DNA of 6,472 bases, taken from the NCBI GenBank assembly GCA_905236895.1, contig CAJOQI010000153.1:1-6472 (forward strand). Reading direction: 5' to 3'. The notes under the pieces were generated by a model. It was not told where the DNA came from. It saw only the letters and a list, made by a program, of their open reading frames with translations, and did not search any database. Both the position numbers and the translations under genes were made by a program. Numbering within the stretch: the stretch's first letter is position 1; the number at the start of each line of letters is the position of its first letter. The stretch is from an uncultured Peptostreptococcaceae bacterium. GTDB taxonomy: Bacteria > Bacillota > Clostridia > Peptostreptococcales > Anaerovoracaceae. Below are positions 1 through 5,512 of this stretch, one piece after another.

Positions 1-461
1 CAAGGGCCTATAACCTGGTTGAGCCACCTTCTGGAAGAACCTTGTCCGGAGGTCTTGACCCCAGCGCACTCTATAAGCCGAAGAAATTCTTCGGTGCCGC
101 CAGAAATCTGGAAGAGGGGGGAAGCGTAACCATCCTTGCAACTGCTTTGGTTGAAACGGGATCTCGCATGGATGATGTTATATACGAGGAATTCAAGGGT
201 ACAGGTAATATGGAACTCCATCTGGACCGCAGACTATCGGAAAAGAGAATCTTCCCGGCTCTGGATCTCAACAAATCCGGCACCAGAAGAGAGGATCTCT
301 TGATGTCGGCGGAAGAAATGGAGGCTATTTGGGCAATGAGAAGAGCCATGGCCAATCTGTCACCACAGGAGGTTACGGAGACCATAATCGACAATCTGGC
401 CCATACCACAAACAACAAGAATTTCATTCAGGTCATCAAAAAAGTTTTGATGAACAACTAA
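1..461 (+). CDS. rho: Transcription termination factor Rho, C-terminal part (5' end outside window)
   Basis: Rho is a hexameric RNA-dependent ATPase/translocase that ends transcription in the cytoplasm. The first full codon starts at base 3 ([11 protein letters not shown]...), and about 152 residues are visible before TAA at 459-461, roughly the last third of a protein that is usually 420 residues or longer. The residues match the family's C-terminal ATPase half closely. [20 protein letters not shown] is followed by the R-loop segment TGSRMDD, then [13 protein letters not shown] and the arginine-finger region SGTRRE. By comparison with E. coli Rho, that finger corresponds to Arg366. A second TAA follows at once (462-464). 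The DUF1385 gene starts 18 bp downstream with no terminator between, so the two are probably cotranscribed. The RNA-binding N-terminal domain and Walker A/B motifs lie upstream and cannot be judged. Confidence 0.97.
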   Translation, partial: RAYNLVEPPSGRTLSGGLDPSALYKPKKFFGAARNLEEGGSVTILATALVETGSRMDDVIYEEFKGTGNMELHLDRRLSEKRIFPALDLNKSGTRREDLLMSAEEMEAIWAMRRAMANLSPQEVTETIIDNLAHTTNNKNFIQVIKKVLMNN

Positions 462-479
462 TAAACCGAGCGATAGATA

Positions 480-1511
480 ATGGATTTAAGCAAGATTTTT
501 CTCAAAAACGCCTGCCCGACCTCCATGGGTGGTCAGGCTGTAATGGAAGGGGTCATGATGCGTGGCGAAAGCCGCATGGCTGTTGCAATTCGCATCCCCG
601 ACGGCCGAATACATATTAAGACTGAGCCTATCAAAAAGCCCGGCCCTCTGACGAAGATTCCAATTCTTCGAGGGGTGGTGGCTTTTTTGTCTTCAATCGT
701 GATAGGAATGCGGACTTTGCTCTATTCCGCAGATGTGATGGAGCATTACGGCGGCTTTGATGAAGAGGGAGATGACTCATCAAAGGAGCCCGGGAAGTTC
801 GAAACCTGGCTTACTGAGAAGTTCGGAGAGAAGGCTGCCTGGAATATAGCCATGTATTTAGCCGTAGTCTTCGCAATTGCCATGACTGTGGGAATTTTTA
901 TTCTGCTCCCCACGGCGGTGGTCAGCTTCCTTGGAAAATTTATCGAAAGCCCTTGGATTATGAACCTGATCGAAGGGGTCTTCAGGCTGGTGCTCTTTGT
1001 TGGATATATCCTTTTAATCAGCAGGATGGAGGATATCCGCAGAGTTTTTCAATACCACGGAGCGGAGCACGAGACCATTCACTGCTTCGAAAACGGCCTG
1101 GAGCTGACCCCGGAGAATGCAGATCAGTTCTATACATTACATCCAAGATGTGGAACCAGCTTCCTGATTTTCGTTTTCGTAATCAGTCTTATTCTTTTTA
1201 GCATGCTGGGATGGCCCAATCTTTTGATGAGACTGCTTTCCCGAATCATTTTGCTGCCCCTGGTGGCGGGAATTTCTTACGAAGTCCTTAAATGGGCGGG
1301 AAGAAGCGACAATATGGCGGTTAAAATTCTCAGCCTGCCCGGACTATATATGCAGAAACTCACCACCAAGAAGCCCTCCAAGAATCAGTTGGAAGTGGCT
1401 ATCGCATCCGTTAAGGCTGTGATGGTGCCGGAAGGTGCGGCATATATCGAAGGAATCTGCGATAAGGACGCCAATTTACTTGAAGAGGTTCATATAGGAG
1501 AAGAAAAATGA
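480..1511 (+). CDS. DUF1385 (YqhQ-like) multi-pass membrane protein
   Basis: This 343-residue protein belongs to the DUF1385 family (PF07136; B. subtilis YqhQ), whose biochemical function I do not know. Family landmarks are GGQAVMEGVMMRG (residues 17-29), YHGAEHETIHCFE (192-204) and HPRCGTSFL (221-229). The His/Glu/Cys-rich motifs could bind a metal, which is inference. Hydrophobic segments lie at about 121-150, 163-181, 228-247 and 253-267. An acidic loop (about 93-105, FDEEGDDSSKEP) precedes the membrane core, and a conserved-looking LPGLYMQKLTT lies near 286. The ATG at 480 is chosen because an in-frame TAG at 474-476 blocks extension and the family motif begins soon after. The upstream Shine-Dalgarno is weak (GAG at 468-470), suggesting reliance on translation through rho. 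Its TGA overlaps the prmC ATG, consistent with translational coupling. Length and motifs look intact. Confidence 0.93.
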   Translation: MDLSKIFLKNACPTSMGGQAVMEGVMMRGESRMAVAIRIPDGRIHIKTEPIKKPGPLTKIPILRGVVAFLSSIVIGMRTLLYSADVMEHYGGFDEEGDDSSKEPGKFETWLTEKFGEKAAWNIAMYLAVVFAIAMTVGIFILLPTAVVSFLGKFIESPWIMNLIEGVFRLVLFVGYILLISRMEDIRRVFQYHGAEHETIHCFENGLELTPENADQFYTLHPRCGTSFLIFVFVISLILFSMLGWPNLLMRLLSRIILLPLVAGISYEVLKWAGRSDNMAVKILSLPGLYMQKLTTKKPSKNQLEVAIASVKAVMVPEGAAYIEGICDKDANLLEEVHIGEEK

Positions 1512-2404
1512 GTATGCCCGTAAAAGAGCTGCTTACCTGGGGCGAAAAGCAACTGGCGGAAGCCGGTGTTGTCGATGCCTCAAGGGACAGCAAAACCCTA
1601 TACTGCTATCTTATGGGAATTCCCGAGTCTCGCTTGATTCTGGAATATCAGAATACCTTGCAGGACTCCATCTGTGACAACTATTTTCAGTTGATTGACC
1701 GGAGAGGGGCGGGGGAACCCATCCAATATATCACAGGAAGCCAGGATTTTATGGGATGCAATATCAAAGTGGATCCCAGGGTACTGATTCCCCGCCTTGA
1801 TACGGAGGTTTTGGTGGAGGATGCCATTGATTTGATCAATTCCGGCCGCCTTCGGGGGGCTGTTGAGGGCAATCCGGGAGATAGCTGGGATGTTTTGGAT
1901 CTTTGTTGCGGAAGTGGGGCTATAGGCATTGCAATTCAGAAGTTTTGCCCCAAAGCAAAGGTCACATGCCTGGATATAAGCGAAGGGGCTTTGGAGCTGG
2001 CAAAGGAAAATGCTGACCGTAACGGAGTTGGCAGAAAGATGAAATTCCTTCAGGGAAATATGTTTGAGCCCCTGCAAGGGAGATTCCATCCTTTGACTTT
2101 TGATATGATTATCTCCAATCCGCCATATATTAAGAGGGATGTGATTGAGACCCTCCAGAGAGAGGTTAAGGATCACGAGCCCCGCCTGGCTCTGGACGGC
2201 GGAGAAGACGGGCTGGACTATTACAGAACCATCGCGTCCGAGGCACCAAAGCATTTAAAAAGAGGCGGCTGCCTTATTATGGAGATTGGGGCGGATCAAA
2301 AAGATGGGGTCAGAGAGATTCTTGGATCCATCTGTGTATATACGGAAGTTAAGTGCTTCCAGGACCTGGCGGGCCTGGATAGGGTGGTATATGCCAAATT
2401 ATAG
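1508..2404 (+). CDS. prmC: Peptide chain release factor N5-glutamine methyltransferase PrmC (HemK)
   Basis: PrmC uses S-adenosylmethionine to methylate the glutamine of the GGQ motif in release factors RF1 and RF2, improving translation termination in the cytoplasm. The 298-residue protein has the family layout. An N-terminal helical release-factor-binding domain spans about 1-85. LIPRLDTE follows at 93-100, then the SAM-binding glycine motif DLCCGSGAIG (131-140), the acidic strand-2 end CLDIS (154-158), the catalytic NPPY (204-207), and the conserved EPRLALDGGEDGLDYYR (224-240). The 93-100 motif is usually LIPRPDTE, so Leu97 is a small deviation. The start at 1508 has AGGAG at 1496-1500 with 7 nt spacing; a second ATG two codons later (1514) is possible. 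It overlaps the upstream gene by ATGA. In many Clostridia prfA (RF1, its substrate) follows directly. Here a terminator follows and prfA is not in the window. Confidence 0.96.
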   Translation: MSMPVKELLTWGEKQLAEAGVVDASRDSKTLYCYLMGIPESRLILEYQNTLQDSICDNYFQLIDRRGAGEPIQYITGSQDFMGCNIKVDPRVLIPRLDTEVLVEDAIDLINSGRLRGAVEGNPGDSWDVLDLCCGSGAIGIAIQKFCPKAKVTCLDISEGALELAKENADRNGVGRKMKFLQGNMFEPLQGRFHPLTFDMIISNPPYIKRDVIETLQREVKDHEPRLALDGGEDGLDYYRTIASEAPKHLKRGGCLIMEIGADQKDGVREILGSICVYTEVKCFQDLAGLDRVVYAKL

Positions 2405-2434
2405 GGGAAAATGGGGCTTTTTGGCCCCTTTTTG
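2405..2434 (+). terminator. Intrinsic terminator of the rho-DUF1385-prmC operon
   Basis: GGGGC (2413-2417), loop TTTTTG and GCCCC (2424-2428) form a perfect 5-bp G+C stem followed by T5 (2429-2433). The preceding A4 (2408-2411) can pair with the T tract, so it could also work in reverse. It begins right after the prmC stop and closes the operon. Confidence 0.85.
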
Positions 2435-2445
2435 CTTGCAAAAGA

Positions 2446-2491
2446 CCTTGTGCCGCAGCTTGGTGCGAGGACCCATATATTGGGGTTTTTT
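2446..2491 (+). other. Two further hairpins downstream of prmC; the second is terminator-like
   Basis: CCTTGTGCC (2446-2454) can pair with GGTGCGAGG (2462-2470) as a continuous 9-bp RNA stem including G-U pairs, with a 7-nt loop. It is followed by CCCA (2472-2475) and TGGG (2481-2484) around a short loop, then a T6 run (2486-2491). The second may be a weak backup terminator. The first could be part of a structured 3' RNA or chance. I see no coding sequence here. Confidence 0.4.
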
Positions 2492-2557
2492 GGTAAAAAT
2501 GGAAATATCCCAAAAAATTCCGCAAAAATCTTGAAATTCTAAGAAAAATAATAAGTA

Positions 2558-2586
2558 TTGCAATTGCTTTTTTTTCAATATATACT
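2558..2586 (+). promoter_or_regulatory. Sigma-A type promoter for the acidic surface-protein gene
   Basis: The -35 TTGCAA (2558-2563) and -10 TATACT (2581-2586) are separated by 17 bp, with an AT-rich T8 tract in the spacer. Transcription would begin near 2593. The perfect palindrome TAATATATTA (2586-2595) overlaps the start region but is AT-rich and may be chance. The position, after the prmC terminator and before the next gene, supports it. Confidence 0.7.
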
Positions 2587-2662
2587 AATATATTAGAAAG
2601 GTGCTGAGGGGGACCTTATTTGTTGATGTAAGCTTTTGTTTAAGCGAGGCAAGTTGTTCCTT

Positions 2663-4453
2663 ATGAGAAGAAGAAAAGCGCTTAACAGAATCACGATTAT
2701 TATGATGCTGGCCCTGATGGCAATGCTGACCTTCGGGGTGGTTTCCGTATCTGCAGATGTTGTAGAAGAACCTACAGAGATTGCTGATGCTGTTAAGAAC
2801 GAAAGTGAATATCATGTAGAGGATCCCGAAATCAAAGAACCGGCAGAAGAGGTAGAGGAACCCGAAGAGGGTGAAGCTATTGAGGAGCCGGTGCTTGATG
2901 CGCCTGAAGATGTTGAAGAGGTAACTCCGGAGGATGTCAAGGAAGAGACCTTGTCTGAGACCGGCGGCGGGTTGCCTAAAGAGCTACCCCAGGATATGCA
3001 GGAAGAATTCAAGCCTGATGATAAGGATGACAATCCTGAAGAGAAGCCTGATGTAAAACCTGATGAAAAACCTGACCTAAAGCCTGATGAGGAGCTTCCT
3101 GAAGAGGAGGACCTCGGCCAGGATGTTGATAAAGAAAACAGCGATCCGGAGCCGCAGAAACCTGAACCCGTTGAAGAGGGCGACGATAACAAGGAGGCTG
3201 ATGTTGAGACACCTCAGGAATCTCAGAAACCGGAACCGGGCCAAGACGCAGGAGTGGATGAGGAAAAACCTGCCGATCCTGAAGAAAAGCCTGATGACAA
3301 TCCTATAGACAATCCGAATAAAGAAGAAGGTTCGGAGCCAAATAAGGATGTAAGCGGTGAGCCCGCAGGAAACACCGGTCAGGGAACCGCGCCGGCCAAT
3401 GAGGATACTAAAGATCAGACACTGACCTTTGATGAATCCTATGTAGAATGGCTGTTGTCTCTGGAATGGGACGAAAACGAATATGAGGTGCCAAGCTGGT
3501 GGAGCTCACAGTGGCCAGCCTGGAATCCGGTATACGTTTTCTTCCAGCCCGACTTTGCACCGGATGATATAGATTGGAATAGTTTGGGGTCTGAATACTT
3601 GGGTGCTCACGGCAGAGTGGTAAAATTCAGTGAGCCGGGACAGAAGCCTGACCCTGAAGACCCGCAAGACCCAGCTGACCCAGGTGATCCGATTGATCCG
3701 GTAGATCCGAAGGAACCAACTGATCCGGTTGAACCTGTAAAGCCGGCAAATCCCGAGGATGTAGATGAGCCTGAAGATCAGCCGGCTGAAGCGCCTCAGG
3801 AAGAAAATACCGATCCTGAAGATCCGGAAGATATGGAAATGCCGGATGTTCCTGAAGACGAATTTGCAGAAATCTTACCTGAATATCCTGAAGAGGCTAC
3901 AGTGGAGATAGGAGAAGGAGCGTACGAAGAACCTGAAGAACCCGAGGAAGAGGTTGGAGTAATCATTCCTGAGGAGATGGAAGAGTTCGAAGCAGTAGTA
4001 GGAGATGCCTCTTATGCAGAGCCTGACAACTCTGAGGTAAAGGGCGAATATGCGATTCCCACTACAGCAGCACCGGTATTCAACGTTGATAGCAATATAA
4101 CGCCCGCGGCAATCGCCCAGGCACAGCCTATAGTTGAAACCACATACTATTGGCAGGAGGCTCAGGCCGCAGCAGAGGAACTTCCCCAGGTTGCCACAAC
4201 AACCCCGGGAGAGAAAAAGGTCCCTACGACCCAGAAAAAGGAAACAAAGCCTGCAGAATCCAAACCGGCTACACCAAGTCAGACTGCAACACCTGCAGGG
4301 GCTGAGGAAGCCGTATCCCCCACAGCAGGAATAATCCAGGCAGGAACCGAGGCTGAAGATCCGGATTTCCTGGCAAGAGTGGTAATCGCCGGAGCTTTGA
4401 TATCATCACTGGCAGGAGCCCTGTACATAACAATAATAAAGGCATTTAAATAG
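2663..4453 (+). CDS. Secreted, C-terminally membrane-anchored acidic proline-rich surface protein with a Trp-rich module (hypothetical)
   Basis: I do not recognise this protein. From the ATG at 2663 it is 596 residues. TTG codons at 2636 and 2654 could extend it by 9 or 3 residues. GAGG at 2646-2649 is 13 nt from the ATG and only 4 nt from the TTG at 2654, so the start is uncertain. The ATG gives a classic signal peptide: RRRKALNR, then a hydrophobic core, then VSVSA before DVVEEP (cleavage after about residue 31). Acidic Glu/Pro/Asp sequence follows to about residue 250, including a period-4 KPDx run (coded around 3052-3085). A module at about 251-326 holds seven Trp, including EWLLSLEW and SWWSSQWPAW. 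A second acidic stretch with (DPx)n triplets (3655-3730) comes next, then a Thr/Pro/Ala/Lys-rich segment, one C-terminal helix (VVIAGALISSLAGALYITII) and the tail KAFK. There is no LPXTG motif. It has its own promoter and terminator. Confidence 0.88.
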   Translation: MRRRKALNRITIIMMLALMAMLTFGVVSVSADVVEEPTEIADAVKNESEYHVEDPEIKEPAEEVEEPEEGEAIEEPVLDAPEDVEEVTPEDVKEETLSETGGGLPKELPQDMQEEFKPDDKDDNPEEKPDVKPDEKPDLKPDEELPEEEDLGQDVDKENSDPEPQKPEPVEEGDDNKEADVETPQESQKPEPGQDAGVDEEKPADPEEKPDDNPIDNPNKEEGSEPNKDVSGEPAGNTGQGTAPANEDTKDQTLTFDESYVEWLLSLEWDENEYEVPSWWSSQWPAWNPVYVFFQPDFAPDDIDWNSLGSEYLGAHGRVVKFSEPGQKPDPEDPQDPADPGDPIDPVDPKEPTDPVEPVKPANPEDVDEPEDQPAEAPQEENTDPEDPEDMEMPDVPEDEFAEILPEYPEEATVEIGEGAYEEPEEPEEEVGVIIPEEMEEFEAVVGDASYAEPDNSEVKGEYAIPTTAAPVFNVDSNITPAAIAQAQPIVETTYYWQEAQAAAEELPQVATTTPGEKKVPTTQKKETKPAESKPATPSQTATPAGAEEAVSPTAGIIQAGTEAEDPDFLARVVIAGALISSLAGALYITIIKAFK

Positions 4454-4499
4454 AAGACATAAAAGAATATCAATCAAGACTTTTCAACAAAGCACGGAT

Positions 4500-4532
4500 A
4501 AATCGCCTTTGCTGATTGGCAGGGGCGATTTT
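4500..4532 (+). terminator. Intrinsic terminator of the acidic surface-protein gene
   Basis: AAATCGCC (4500-4507) pairs perfectly with GGCGATTT (4524-4531). An inner TGC/GCA pairing (4510-4512 with 4519-4521) closes the loop, and the T-rich end of the stem (4529-4532) is followed by C. It lies 47 bp after the stop codon and immediately before the rpmE promoter. Confidence 0.75.
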
Positions 4533-4536
4533 CTAC

Positions 4537-4565
4537 TTGCAAAGCCTTTAGGCTTGTGATAGTAT
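4537..4565 (+). promoter_or_regulatory. Sigma-A type promoter for rpmE, with a dyad in the spacer
   Basis: The -35 TTGCAA (4537-4542) and -10 TAGTAT (4560-4565) have a 17-bp spacer, predicting a start near 4572. The spacer contains AAGCCT-TT-AGGCTT (4542-4555), a 6+6 inverted repeat centred between the two boxes, where a repressor could bind. It does not resemble the Zur box as I remember it. The -35 is identical to that of the preceding gene. Confidence 0.68.
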
Positions 4566-4569
4566 AAAC

Positions 4570-4640
4570 GGGCTGCGAAAAAAGCGGCTTGTAAAACAGT
4601 ATTTTTCAGGCGATGGCCTGAGCAGAGAGGAGGAGTAAGC
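4570..4640 (+). promoter_or_regulatory. Structured 5' leader of rpmE, possible L31 autoregulatory leader
   Basis: Two hairpins precede the gene. GGGCTGC (4570-4576) pairs with GCGGCTT (4584-4590) around an A-rich loop, using some G-U pairs. TCAGGC (4606-4611) pairs perfectly with GCCTGA (4616-4621) around GATG. GCAG (4622-4625) could instead pair with CTGC (4573-4576), drawing both into one fold next to the ribosome binding site AGGAGG (4628-4633, 7 nt from the ATG). L31 leader RNAs have been described in several bacterial phyla including Firmicutes, but whether this one matches that family needs a covariance-model search. Confidence 0.45.
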
Positions 4641-4841
4641 ATGAAGGAAGGAATCCATCCTGATTATGTGGAATGTAAAGTAACTTGCGCATGCGGTAAC
4701 TCGTTTACAACGATGTCAACGAAGGAAGAGCTAAAGCTGGACGTCTGCTCAGCGTGCCATCCGTTCTTTACAGGTCAGCAGAAATTCATCAACCGCGGTG
4801 GTCGTGTTGAGAAATTCAAGAGCAAATACAATATTGACTAA
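4641..4841 (+). CDS. rpmE: 50S ribosomal protein L31, zinc-ribbon (C+) type
   Basis: L31 is a small protein of the large ribosomal subunit, at the bridge to the 30S head. The 66-residue length is normal for the family, and [22 protein letters not shown] is typical of L31 N-termini. The four zinc-ligand positions of the C+ form are present as CACG (Cys16 and Cys18) and CSAC (Cys36 and Cys39), so this is the zinc-binding paralogue rather than the zinc-free form induced in zinc starvation. The remaining [19 protein letters not shown] matches the family. The start is fixed by AGGAGG at 4628-4633. It is monocistronic here, with its own promoter, leader and terminator, whereas I remember rpmE next to rho in related genomes. 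Confidence 0.97.
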   Translation: MKEGIHPDYVECKVTCACGNSFTTMSTKEELKLDVCSACHPFFTGQQKFINRGGRVEKFKSKYNID

Positions 4842-4863
4842 TTTGACCATTAATATTCAGAAG

Positions 4864-4941
4864 AAATGCCCATGGGTCTTTGAGGCGACCCCCAAAAAGT
4901 TAGACTTTTGGGGGTCAGTTCATTGGCCCCTGGGCATTTTT
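4864..4941 (+). terminator. Long nested double-stem terminator of rpmE
   Basis: The outer stem AAATGCCCA (4864-4872) pairs with TGGGCATTT (4931-4939). After one mismatch it continues as GGGTC (4874-4878) with GGCCC (4925-4929, one G-U pair). Within it sits an independent 11-bp stem, GACCCCCAAAA (4887-4897) with TTTTGGGGGTC (4906-4916). The end is T5 (4937-4941). The total size is well above a minimal terminator. Confidence 0.85.
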
Positions 4942-4967
4942 ATTCTTTAAAAATTGCCACAAGAGAA

Positions 4968-5003
4968 TGCCCCCCAGGGTAGCAGTACTTAATGCTATGG
5001 GCA
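4968..5003 (+). other. Imperfect inverted repeat of unknown role
   Basis: TGCCC (4968-4972) and GGGCA (4999-5003) enclose TAGCA (4980-4984) and TGCTA (4993-4997), giving a two-part stem with an asymmetric internal loop. No T tract follows directly. It could be an RNA element or chance. Confidence 0.3.
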
Positions 5004-5018
5004 AGGTATTGCTATTTT

Positions 5019-5047
5019 TTGACAATGTGTATACTTATACATAAATA
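5019..5047 (+). promoter_or_regulatory. Candidate regulated promoter over a TGTATA-CT-TATACA dyad
   Basis: A consensus -35 TTGACA (5019-5024) is followed after 17 bp by a weak -10 TAAATA (5042-5047); CATAAA or ATAAAT at slightly shorter spacing are alternatives. The 14-bp dyad TGTATACTTATACA (5028-5041) fills the spacer, as an operator would. No start codon with a ribosome binding site follows, although AAAAGGAG occurs at about 5093-5099 without one. Confidence 0.45.
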
Positions 5048-5053
5048 GAAGAA

Positions 5054-5219
5054 AAACAAGTTTTGGATGCATAAGACATAAAGGGTTTATAAAAAGGAGT
5101 AGCCACAGCTAAAAAGAAAAACTAAATAGGATAATATAGACTAAAAAATAGTTCCGCAAACTAGAAATTGAATTTGGGGAATCCCCATTTTTCAAAAATG
5201 TAGTTTGCGGAGCTTTTTT
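5054..5219 (+). ncRNA. Candidate small non-coding RNA between promoter 5019 and terminator 5219
   Basis: A transcript from the 5019 promoter would run about 165 nt to the T6 at 5214-5219. The only start codon I noticed (ATG at about 5068) gives a four-codon frame. The 3' half is dominated by a long hairpin that ends as a Rho-independent terminator, the usual layout of a bacterial small RNA. The 5' half is AT-rich without obvious strong structure. It could instead be a decayed gene that kept its promoter and terminator. I do not recognise an RNA family. Confidence 0.35.
5151..5219 (+). terminator. Very strong hairpin terminator with no obvious upstream gene
   Basis: GTTCCGCAAACTA (5151-5163) pairs with TAGTTTGCGGAGC (5201-5213), 13 bp with one G-U pair, followed by T6 (5214-5219). 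Inside, TTGAA (5168-5172) pairs with TTCAA (5191-5195) and GGGG (5176-5179) with CCCC (5183-5186). An A6 run (5143-5148) opposite the T6 means it could also terminate minus-strand transcripts. Confidence 0.75.
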
Positions 5220-5236
5220 GGGCGAACTAGGGGTGA

Positions 5237-5276
5237 CAAAGTGAGACACAGGAACCGTCCCCATGTCTTCATTTTG
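5237..5276 (+). repeat. REP-like imperfect palindrome (diverged copy)
   Basis: CAAAGTGAGACACAGG (5237-5252) and CCATGTCTTCATTTTG (5261-5276) form an imperfect stem (G-U pair, one bulge, two mismatches) around AACCGTCC. The core ACAGGAACCGTCCCC, read on the minus strand as GGGGACGGTTCCTGT, matches from memory a repeat dispersed in many clostridial genomes and often found near IS200-like REP-associated transposases. Only one copy is in this window, so its repetitive nature cannot be shown here. Confidence 0.55.
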
Positions 5277-5324
5277 CATTGAAAAACAGGGCAATAAGGG
5301 CGATTTTACAGGCGTAGAAAATGC

Positions 5325-5353
5325 TTGCAAATATAATGAAGGAAGTGTAAAAT
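5325..5353 (+). promoter_or_regulatory. Sigma-A type promoter for the large exported protein gene
   Basis: The -35 TTGCAA (5325-5330) and -10 TAAAAT (5348-5353) are 17 bp apart, predicting a start near 5360 and a leader of about 150 nt before the gene. This is the third TTGCAA-17 promoter in the window. A consensus TATAAT at 5332-5337 lacks a good -35 at normal spacing. Confidence 0.55.
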
Positions 5354-5512
5354 TATTTTGGAGGTATTGTGATTTTTTGTTGTGCAAAAATAGCAAGAAA
5401 CACGATGTTTTCGTATTAAACAAATGCATAGACATCCGAGGTAGCAGTAAATAGCTAAAGGGATTGGAAGATTTGAAAGTTTTAATTAACGGCAACAAAT
5501 GAGGGTGAACAA
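5354..5512 (+). other. AT-rich leader region with a possible 16-codon peptide
   Basis: Between the promoter and the exported-protein gene I see no normal-sized gene. GGAGG (5360-5364) stands 4 nt before a GTG (5369) that opens a 16-codon frame ending at TAA 5417-5419. However, the site would lie at the very 5' end of the predicted transcript, so it is doubtful. The useful ribosome binding site is GAGGG (5501-5505), 7 nt before the ATG at 5513. Confidence 0.35.

Noticed and set aside
71..427. Minus-strand frame of 118 codons opposite rho
   Set aside because: The + strand matches Rho residue by residue, so this is a shadow.
3040..3100. CRISPR-like or tandem DNA repeat in the KPD-coding stretch
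   Set aside because: The periodicity follows codons of a coding low-complexity tract, with synonymous variation and no spacers.
2812..3192. Minus-strand Ser/Gly-rich frame of 126 codons
   Set aside because: It is the complement of the Glu/Pro/Asp repeat tract; repetitive codons keep the other strand open.
4180..4453. Possible LPXTG sortase anchor at the C-terminus of the acidic protein
   Set aside because: The Thr/Pro-rich stretch has TTPGEKK and similar, but no LPXTG-like motif before the hydrophobic helix. A plain membrane anchor fits better.
4537..4565. Zur-type operator at the rpmE promoter
   Set aside because: The dyad AAGCCT-TT-AGGCTT does not resemble the Bacillus-type Zur box, and the gene encodes the zinc-binding L31 form, which is not the one usually induced on zinc limitation.
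5263..5454. A 63-codon + strand frame in the intergenic region
   Set aside because: Its ATG lies inside the REP-like hairpin, has no ribosome binding site, and the frame spans the predicted promoter. The composition looks like translated AT-rich non-coding DNA.
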